Below, piece after piece: positions 47,435 through 56,500 of a DNA stretch of 64,000 nucleotides. Origin of the DNA: Massospora cicadina (taxonomy: Eukaryota; Entomophthoromycota; Entomophthoromycetes; Entomophthorales; Entomophthoraceae); NCBI GenBank assembly GCA_022478985.1, contig JAKSZP010005645.1, positions 23,774 to 87,773 of the forward strand, in the 5' to 3' direction. Position numbers and translations under genes: made by a program. The first letter of the stretch is position 1. Each line of letters opens with the position of its first letter. The notes beneath the pieces were generated by a model. It saw nothing but the letters and a program-made list of their open reading frames with translations, was not told the DNA's origin and searched no databases.

Positions 47435-47800
47435 GGCTGTAAAATTTATACTGTACAAGAAACATGAAATTTTCACTGCCAGGAGAACATCTAAGCACTC
47501 TTTCTCCATGACACTGTATCTTTGCTTATATTTTCAAAAGTTTTCTGTGATAGAACACTGGATGGTCAATGCCTTCATCATCCAGTTGTGAGAGTATAGC
47601 ACCTACAGCTAAGTTGGAGGCATCTATAAACACAATGAATGGCTTTCCATAATCTGGATGTAGTAGAATCAGTCTTCTCTTTAACAAATCCTTCATTATC
47701 TCAAATGCAGTTCTTTTCTCTACTCCCCATATTAAAGGGGTATTTCTGTCAAGCAAACGGACAAGTTCTTCATCAAGTTGAGCAAACAAAGTGATAAAAT
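47435..47800 (-). pseudogene. Gypsy-D RNase H, proximal part
   Basis: On the - strand this reads TAFEIMKDLLKRRLILLHPD, FIVFIDASNLAVGAILSQLD and HPVFYHRKLLKI, the first half of a Ty3/gypsy RNase H. It continues at 39050-39189 once Gypsy-E is removed. Confidence 0.88.
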
Positions 47801-47999
47801 GATGGCATTATCCCATCATTTCTAAAATTATCTGTATATCTCAGAGACATCTTGGATCAGGAATCTAAGAGATTGCTTCATACTTATTGTATAAGGATTA
47901 AATTCCTTCCCGCATTATGGCATGTCCTAAAAAATTTAATTACTGTTTAAAAAAGGTACACTTTGCAGGTTTGTGTTTGATTTGAGTTTCTCATAGCTA

Positions 48000-48449
48000 T
48001 TAGAAACTGACTTGAGGAGGTCCAGATGATCAGTAAAGGCTTTTAAAAAATGTTATGTTATCTAGGGATACAATCATGAAGCCTAATTTGAGATCTTGCA
48101 TGATGTAATCCATCTCCTGTTGGAATGAGGTAGGAGCGTTGCATAAGACCTGTGGGAGCCAGGTATGTTGGAATAAACCCTCTGTGCATATTGATGCACA
48201 ATTCTCTTAGTCTTCTGGTGACATATCCATCTGCCAATAACCGCTTGTGAGGTTTATTGCAGAGAAGAAATTTGAGCCAGAGAGTTGGGCCAAGGCATCT
48301 TCAATCCTTGGAATTGGATAGCTGTCCATCTTAATGAGGCTGTTTATCTTCATGTAATCCATCATTATTATGTTAACACCATTTTTCTTCTTTATGAGTA
48401 ACAATGGAGATGACCATGAACTCTGGTAGGGCATAAGATAAGCTATCAT
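48000..48449 (-). pseudogene. Gypsy-D reverse transcriptase, broken
   Basis: On the - strand this reads SSWSSPLLLIKKKNGVNIIM, DYMKINSLIKMDSYPIPRIE, LSGSNFFSAINLTSGYWQMD (first Asp changed to Asn) and, after frame changes, FMIVSLDNITFF. The active-site box (48057-48068) is SLDN, again Asn at the second position. Downstream toward 48930 only short pieces are readable. Confidence 0.85.
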
Positions 48450-49088
48450 TCTATAATTTTCTGCCAGGCTTCATGCATTGCTCCTCTACCTTCAACTTCA
48501 TATATGGCTTTGATCTGATAGGGGTTGAATCTCCTACATCAATACTATGTGTCCAGTCTTTCATGTGACCATAGTCATCATCTGATGTGAAAAACACATA
48601 CTGATAATCTTCAAGTAGTTGATGCGCTTTCTCAAGTTCCTCCTAATTTAACTTATCAGATACTTGGACTTAAGAATAGAGCAAATTAAATTGTCAGCAG
48701 GTAGGCCAAAATCAAGGTGAGTACTAATAATATGTACCTTGTCAATTTTGCCAATGAAAATTGTTGACCTTTCCCGATTTCTTGATGCTTCTTGACTAAG
48801 ATATCATTGTTGATTAAGTTCTCAAGTAATAGCTCAATAGGCCACTGATAAGCTGGATCAAGGATTCCTGGAAAAACTCTTGGTTCAAACCTACTTACTC
48901 CATTGACACTAGTGATATGTAGCAAGCAGTTCAGGGGGTATATGCAGGGTTAGGTTGGTAGAAACCACTCTTTGTTCTCTTGATTTTAATTTTTATCTCC
49001 TCGGTGGCATAAAATGGAATGCTATCTGCTGCATCTACTGAGTTGGTAGCTTTTTTTGTTTCTTTCAGAGGTAGAATATTGTAAAGGT

Positions 49089-49168
49089 AAAGTGGAAGCG
49101 GGGTAACATCGATGAATCCCCTCCTTGGGTTGGGACCATCTAGTACTAAAAAAAGTGGAAGCAGGGTA
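49089..49168 (+). mobile_element. Tiny A-tailed retroposon, copy 2, with ~17-bp duplication
   Basis: A 46-base insert (49106-49151) ends TTGGGACCATCTAGTACTA plus an A run. It lies between AAAGTGGAAGCGGGGTA (49089-49105) and AAAGTGGAAGCAGGGTA (49152-49168), one mismatch. Read on the Gypsy-D strand, the duplicated target shows up as a repeated YPAST in the translated remnant. It therefore inserted after Gypsy-D did. Confidence 0.75.
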
Positions 49169-49369
49169 CTTGACCAGACAAGAGTAATCCTTCTTTCTGG
49201 AATCTTTATTACCCAAGACAAGGGGAACTTCATAGTTGATGAATGATAAGTATCCTTCTTTTAGATTGATAAATCCTTCATATTCAATCACAAATTGCTT
49301 CCCAATGAGGATATCATATTGACTTTTGTCAAGGGCAATAATGGGAGCTAAAAATACTAATTTGCTAAC

Positions 49370-49585
49370 TCAGATTGGCAGAGATGAGTATATACCTATT
49401 GCCTTGAAGTTATTCAGACCAGTGGTACTGTACTCTTGATTGTATTCAAGGTCTGGAGCAAGCTTGATCTTTTTAATGAGGTGGGATGACACTACGTTAT
49501 TAGTTAATCCTGTATCTAAGATAGCCATAACACAGAACTTTTGGACTACCACTTCTACTTTGGTGATAGTTCCTCCAAACTTCAT
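49370..49585 (-). pseudogene. Gypsy-D protease
   Basis: The 71-codon open stretch carries FCVMAILDTGLTNNVVSSHL, a retropepsin loop with its catalytic Asp (D-T-G), and ends with a SSLPI segment as in the other copies. It lies between gag and the polymerase. Confidence 0.8.
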
Positions 49586-49639
49586 GGAAGGGCTAACACC
49601 TCCTTGAGGCGGAATGTTGCACTGAGCTTATGGGCAGTC

Positions 49640-52090
49640 TCAGGTACTTCTTCTTGATTTTCATTAGACTGTGGACGCTTGAGATGGGTCAGATCAACAG
49701 GGCAAGGTACTGATCAGCATCTCTGGCTATATCAATTATTTGAGGGTACTCTATAACCTGAATGAGGTAGGTGCCTTCAGGAACCTGAGCATCATCAGTA
49801 TTTTCAGCGTTCAAATGGTCTGGAATGGTAAGCTCAGCAGGTGAACCTAAAATGTAATAACCTATATCCTCATGACCCCCTTCAGAGTCATCATTGGGTT
49901 CATTTTCAATGCAAACAAAGTGAGAAATCAGCAATGTTTTACTTTCAGGTACTTTATGTTGGTCAGCTTGAGAGGTACCTGACCCTAAGCCAACCTTTCT
50001 TTTCCCTGCTCAGCAAGGGCAAAGTCTTTCTTGAAACACATATCCTCAGTATGGTTGTTCTTCTTGCAGTAGTTGCATCTTGGCTTTTCCTCCTTCTTAG
50101 GCTTTGCATCTTCCATGGTATAAAATTTAGGTTTTGTGGAGGCGTTTCGTGAGGGCTCTGGCTTGTGTATATCAACTACATTAAGTAAAGATTCCTTAAT
50201 GTCCAACACAGAATTGAAGCTTCATTTAATGGATGTGATGTGATGTGCATGGCTAGGTCAGGGTTACTATGTAAATCAGAAATGACAGCAGCTACAGCAT
50301 CATCTGGAGTCATCATTTTTGAGGTTAACAACGGTTGGGATTCTATAAAAAAGCAGTCAGCAAATTTGGCAAAATTTTATTTTGGTGCAGTGCAATTCTC
50401 CTGAAGGCCTGTTTCTTCATACTCAGGCTCTGCTTTGACCCAAATTCCTTGATTAGCGGTTACTTCACTTCTCTCCAGATACGCAAGTCATACATATGAG
50501 GTACCATAACCTCTTGAGCCATACAGCTTAAACAAGATAAAATAAGCTTAACCTTTTGATGATCAGTTGCACCTTACATCTCAGCTTCATAGACATAGAG
50601 GAAAGATGCAATGCCCTCTTCTCCCGATGTAAACTTGTCCTTGAATGTAGGCTTAAAGGTAGTGGTCTCCAATCCAGTAACAACATATACTCTAGGAGCT
50701 TCAGCTTCAGTAATCTCAGTTCTTACATCGCTCTGTTCAACTAGCATTCCATTCAATGTAATTAGTCATGTATAAGATTGAGATGTTGCTCCATTTCCTC
50801 CAGGGTAAGTTTGTCCTAACATCCAGCAGATTATTCTTCTTTCAAGAATGACTTTATCATTCTCCAAGTTCTTAATGCGGATATCCAGATCATGAATTTG
50901 TTGGCAAGCAGATGAGCGGTATGTTTGCAGAAGCTTGTTCTCATCCTCCAAGACTCCAATGCGCTGATTCAAGTCCTCCTTCATCTACTTGCATTTGGTG
51001 CTTTGAGGAGGCTTGTCAGTCTTGGTTTTTAACTCTTCTTAAAGATTAAACCAGCATTTCTCAGCTTCATTGAGGCGACAATAGATTTGGTTAATGTCCT
51101 CCCAGCTGGGGGATTAGCTCTAAGGTCACTCTCCAACTTGTTGAGTCACTCAGTAATGGACAGAGTCGATGTCTGAGTTGCAAAGTTTGTTAGCTCTTGT
51201 TTGAGCTGAGCTACTCAACAAATTATATTTTGTGACAGTGATGAAGGCTCAGAGGTTTGATGGGCCTCCAGCTCATCAATTTGTTGTAGAGCTTGCTCTA
51301 GCTATTTGTTGTAGAGCTTGCTCTAGCTGTATCTTAAGGATGGAGATTTGCTCTTCCACTTGGTAACGGCTAGTAGAAGCTTGAGCTGCCATTTCATCAT
51401 AGGCTTTATAATCCTGTCAATAAAGCTCTTTATTGAAGGCGTCAAGTAATTGGTTGGTATTTTTGTTTGACTCCATTATGTCTTTTCAAAGAAGCTTTAC
51501 AACTTCCTCCACATACTTGATAACACCAGAATCTATCATCCCCATTTGATTGTGGAGCTGAATGATGTAGGAATAGTTCACTTCAATTAAATGGTATATG
51601 TCTCCTATACTTTGAGATGCTAAATTACAACCTGCTTGTAAGCCATCCATAAGCCCTTGGGTATTGATATGATGGTGGAGTTCCTCATTATGACTATTAG
51701 TAATTGCATGATATGATAGAGTGCAGGATTTACAAATTGCATGATGTAGCGAGATAGATTCATACTTTTTCTATAAGCCTCTGGGAGAGAGCTAGTTTCA
51801 TGCAGGTTCATGAGAGATCTGTCTATGGCAAATACCCTATTGCAGTTGGCTCTTTATCCTGGGTTAATGATTCCATGAAGTAATGCTTTAACTCCTTCAT
51901 TAAATATCCAAGTAAGATGATAAGATTTTGAAATTACCATAGGATTTTATCAAACTTCTAAAAATGTGATGAGGCGGACTTCCCATTTGATCATCATCTT
52001 CACCATTTCTGTTATATACCCAGCAGGTGACACTATCAATTAGGTTGCCTTCCATGGTGCAATCAATTAGTTACAGGTATCTTTAAGTGC
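49640..52090 (-). pseudogene. Gypsy-D gag region, broken, with zinc knuckle and coiled coil
   Basis: On the - strand the nucleocapsid knuckle CNYCKKNNHTEDMC (C-x2-C-x4-H-x4-C, complete) lies near 50040-50085, followed by acidic and Ser/Thr-rich pieces (49689-49934). Upstream, 50766-50984 reads RIGVLEDENKLLQTYR and LDIRIKNLENDKVILERR, a good coiled-coil pattern. No capsid domain is recognisable. A perfect 25-bp tandem duplication sits at 51279-51328. Confidence 0.65.
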
Positions 52091-52097
52091 AGCTGAG

Positions 52098-52115
52098 CCC
52101 CTGTAGTGAGCACCA
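52098..52115 (-). other. Primer-binding site of Gypsy-D
   Basis: The - strand reads TGGTGCTCACTACAGGGG, three bases inside the 5' LTR and identical to the Gypsy-A and Gypsy-E sites. Confidence 0.82.
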
Positions 52116-52118
52116 GAC

Positions 52119-52877
52119 TATAGGGCTTCCATTTTTGAGCTCGAGGTGCTATGCCCAAGAAGCCCAACATTCAATACTTGAGGTTGACTAAGCTGCATGT
52201 CAAGTATATTTTTTATTCAAAAGGGTTCCAAGTCACCACTTATACCCAGTCAGCTAGAGTTCCACCCTATGGTAAGCACAGCAAAACAGACTTGTTGAAG
52301 TCAAGTACCAAAGTGAGATATAGAATTAATAATGTAAATTTATCAAAGTATAAAACAGGGGTTTTTATATGTTGCAATTAATATTATAAACCCTAAAAGG
52401 AAAAGAATTAATAAAGATAATAGCGGTGGAAATACAGTGGGAGGCTCTTGGTCAGATAAATTATTCTGGATAATATGATACCTTTGTACCATAATTTTGA
52501 TAGAGCAAAAATGGTGAGTTGAATACCCAAGCCAGATGAGACTGTGTGTCACTTAGGTTGATCGTTTGGCAGCTTATTGATTCCTACCTCTTTTCAGGTT
52601 CATCTTAACTTTTGGCCTTGAGTGCCATTACAAGTAGTTATCACCTGACCTTCAGTTGATCCATCAGATTGATGGGTCAGAAATTTATTGCGGGGTATTT
52701 TAGGCTCAGATTGGTTTGTCAGAGTTTTGCTAGAGTTGACTGGAGCAGAGCTGACTATCAATTTCTCTAGGTAATTCATTGAGGTAATGGATTTAATCCC
52801 TTTCTTAGGTCTAGATATCGATTCAGCTGAGAGAGTTGAATGGTCAGTATTCTTCCCATCATATCTGATATCCGACA
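52119..52877 (-). repeat. 5' LTR of Gypsy-D
   Basis: Its - strand starts TGTCGGATATCAGATATG. It pairs with 37041-37796. The inner end has mutated (TATAGGG for TGTTGAG). Transcription from it would run away from the tricalbin gene. Confidence 0.87.
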
Positions 52878-53596
52878 ATGTTGAAGGAATAAGATGGACA
52901 ATAAAATTATCTAATCCAAAATACTTGGATTTAATAAAAGTTGAAGTTTTTATACCTGCCTCCTGGAAATTATAGGATGTTAAGTGGGTGCTGGAATTTT
53001 TAAAGAGGGGATAAAGATGGATAATAATTAAAAATTAAATGGCACTTTAAATAACCCAAGTGCCAACTTAACTTTTTGACACGGGTGGGGTGGGCTTATA
53101 CTGGCCCAGGGAACCGATTTAAAGATTTTGATCTGGTTGGATAGGAACGGTTGGTGAATTTTGGGTTCTGACGGAGGAATTTAATCTATTTAGGGCCGGA
53201 ATTTTAGATTTAATGATCAGGTTAGGAATTGGCTACATTAAAGATAGTAGCTAGGGTGGGATATTCCCAAGGAGTTCGATGCGATAAGAATATGAAGTTG
53301 GGGTGAGATGATTAGCCGATATCTCTCGAGATGGGTTAATAAACTTAAAAATGACATCATAACAGGCCAGCCTTACAGAGATCCAAACCAACTTAAAGCT
53401 TGCCCGATGAAAAGTTTGGAAGGTTAAAGTTGCATTCGGGAACCACTTCGGGTCACTTGAATCCGTAGGCTAAAGGTGGGGGCCTAAAATAAGCGGGGGG
53501 GAGGTCAATAAAAACTTTTAAAGCTGGCGACTCGAACCTTTGTACCCTCTGTTAACAAATTGAAAGTTTTTGGAAAGTTAAACTATATTCATCGCC
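52878..53596 (+). promoter_or_regulatory. Upstream region of the tricalbin gene
   Basis: About 720 bases lie between the end of the Gypsy-D LTR and the ATG. It contains a G-rich patch (GGGTGGGGTGGG near 53084) and rising GC content toward the gene. No convincing TATA box is near the start; the context GCCATGG at the ATG fits a favourable translation start. No gene is visible here, so it is assumed to hold the promoter. Confidence 0.45.
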
Positions 53597-56500
53597 ATGG
53601 CCTCAACAGCTGGGGCCTCCTCTATAGGTAAAGCCATGGGTAATTATTTTCAAGTTATAAGCTATCGGTGGGTTTATTCAACTTTAAGCTAGAGCCTTCC
53701 CTTGCGGAGGCCTTGCCCGTGGTTCCATCCGAGCGGACCCCTCTTTTAGGCGGCGAGCCCACCGTTTACAGTTCAAGCGACCCTACGGTTGTCCAGGTCG
53801 ACCAGGCCAAAACTAATTCTGGGGGGGATAAGGTGTCCCCTTCCGAAATCAAGCCTCAAGAGCCCATGCGCTCCCCTATCGACGAGCTGGTGACGAGGTT
53901 GAAGCCGGTGGTTGGACCTTACGTCGGGGAAACTTGGTTTAGCGTTGCGCTGATCTCCGCCACCGTTTTCATAACGTATTTGCTCAGCTACTTTGGCCTC
54001 GGCCTCGTCCTATGCCTTTTCTTGGCGTACTTTATAGGTAAGTCAAAGCTTTGGGGGGTTTTAAACGTCCGCTCATGCTTTTTTGGGTTTTTATTGGGCC
54101 CTCGGCTAATTTTTTGAAGCCAAGCTCTACGGCGCCTCCCTGGAAGCGGCCTACGCGCGCAAAGTTCAGAAGCTCCAGGATTTTTTAATGATCCCAGAGG
54201 TAGCGATTTTAGAGGGTCTATAGTGACTTTGCAGCTCGAAACGGACATCGAGTCCGTGGGGTGGATCAACCGGTTCTTGGACCGGTTCTGGGCCCAGTTT
54301 GAACCGCACCTGGCGCACCAGATCGCCAGTGAGGTTGAAAAGGCGGCGGCGGCTCAGCTTCCACCCTTCATCACGTCGGCGAAGTTTGCGCACTTCACGC
54401 TTGGCACCAAACCCCCTCTGGTCGAGGGCGTGAAGTATTACCCCCGGGAGGAGTCCGACGTCATCATTATGGACTGGAAGGTCTCCTTCTGCCCCCACGC
54501 CCATCACCCCGCCATCGGCCTCGCTCGCCCTCCCACGCACCCCAATTTCGACTCCCGGGTTTTTGTGGACGTGGCGTTCAAGTTGGGGCCCTTGGATTTT
54601 ACGCTCCCGGTCAAGGTCAGCGACATCCGGTTCCTTGCCAATTTACGGATCAAGCTGCGCCTCATGAACGCCTTCCCCCACATCAAAGCCATCGAAGTTT
54701 CGCTGCTCAGCCCTCCCGAGATCGACGTCTGCGTCTGCCCCGTATGGTTCGATGTCACCAACCTTCCTGGCTTCTGGGCTTTGGTGAATCGCCAAATCCG
54801 GTTGAACCTGGCGGGCATCGCGCTTGCCCCCAAGGCCTTCTCCCTGGATGTTGAGGGGTTGTTGAGCGGCTCGGATGCGGGTAACTAGGTTCACCTTATT
54901 ACGCTAACCCTCAGAATCGGCCATCGGCGTGCTCAAGTTGACGGTGGTCAGCGCGCGCAACCTCAAGAATGTCGAACTGATTGGTAGCCGTTGAGGCCGA
55001 CCCAAGTTAACCTTTAGGCATGATCGACCCCTTTGTATCCATCGACATCGAGGGGCGCAAGGAGCTGGTCCGATCCCGCGCCATCGATAACACGTACGGA
55101 TCCCATAGTTCTTGGCTGACAGTTTAGGACCGAACCCGATTGGGATGAGACGTTCACAATCCTGCTCCACAACCTCACCGAGACGATGAACCTCGTGGTC
55201 AAGGACCAAAACGGCGTCAAAAAGGATTACGCGCTGGGGGCTTGCGCTTTCAGCCTCTCGACTCTGCTCAGCGAACCCCAGCAGGAGCTTTGCCTGCCAC
55301 TCCTGCGCCAAGGCAAGGCGCGTGGGGACCTCACCTTCCACGTCTCTTATTTCCCCGTGGCGGATCCCATCAAGCGCGAGGACGGCTCCGAAGAGGTGGT
55401 GCCGAGCAACAGCGGCGTGTTGAAGCTGTTCGTGCGCCAAGTCAGCGGGTTGGAAAGGCAGAAGAAGATGCTGCCCTTTGGGTCCGACCACTCGGTGCAG
55501 GTTGAAGTTAAGCTCAACGGGCAACCGCTCGTCGCCACCACCCCCAAGGAGCACTCCAGCAACGTGGTGATCGAAAGCGCCACCGAACACTTTGTCGACA
55601 GCCTCGCGGAGGCCAACCTCACCCTCAGCCTTATCAGCTCCGGGACGGTGGCTGCCACCTTCCCAATTAAGCTGAGCGCCCTCCTGGAGCGCCTAGCGAA
55701 CCAGGCGTACTGGTTTGACTTTGCCACCGGCGCCAACCCCAGCACCCAGGGGGCCCGCGTCAAACTGGACGCCAAATGGGCCCCGGTGTTGATGGACCCC
55801 GAGGCCCATGGGTCGCTCCCTCTGCCCATCGGCTTTGTGCGCGTGCAGGTCCGCCAGGGCAAGGATCTCAAGACGGCCGAGTTGGGCGGCAGCGTGGCGC
55901 CCTCCGTCGTGGTGCTCATGTCCAACAAAGTGTATGGGCGCACCACGCCCCTCGAAGCCACCCATGACCCCGTGTGGGATGCCCTAGTTTACGTGCCCAT
56001 CCACCGCGCCAAGGAGGTTCTGCGCTTTGAGGTCAAGGGCCCCGCCGCCCTCAAGAAGGAGGCCTCTCTCGGCCAAATTGACCTGCCGGTGGCCGACCTC
56101 TTGGGTCCCCCGCTCCCCGATCGCGAGGGCTACGCCGACGGCGAGCTCTGCGAAGGGTGGCACCCACTCAAGTCCCGGGGTCAGGTCGAATTGGCCGCCC
56201 AGTTCTTTTCCATCGTGCCCGAGGCTCTGCCGGCCCGGGCGGCCGAGACCCCTCCCTCCGAGGGGAGCTCCCCCATCGTGGACTCGGCGGAGGCCTCGGC
56301 TGAACCCGAAACCCCCCGCGACCTCACCCAGTACAACGCCGGTGTCCTCCGGGTCACCGTGGTTGAAGCTCGCGGGGTGGGGGGTCCCAACGCGCAGCTC
56401 TACGTCGGCGTTTACCTTAACGGGGACGCGTACAACCCGGTGCTAAGGACGCGCGTGTGCAAGAACTCGTCCACCCCCGCGTGGGGCGAGGCGGGGGAGA

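Larger units (their letters stand above)
37041..52877 (-). mobile_element. Gypsy-D: Ty3/gypsy element, interrupted by Gypsy-E
   Basis: Outer element of the nest, reading leftward: 5' LTR 52119-52877, primer-binding site 52098-52115, gag, protease, reverse transcriptase, RNase H, then the Gypsy-E insertion (39195-47434), the rest of RNase H, integrase and the 3' LTR 37041-37796. Without the insert it is about 7.6 kb. The LTR pair aligns over about 757 bases. Neighbouring bases (CCCAT on the left, ATGTT on the right) do not form a target duplication. The 5' LTR lies 720 bases upstream of the tricalbin start and points away from it. Confidence 0.9.
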
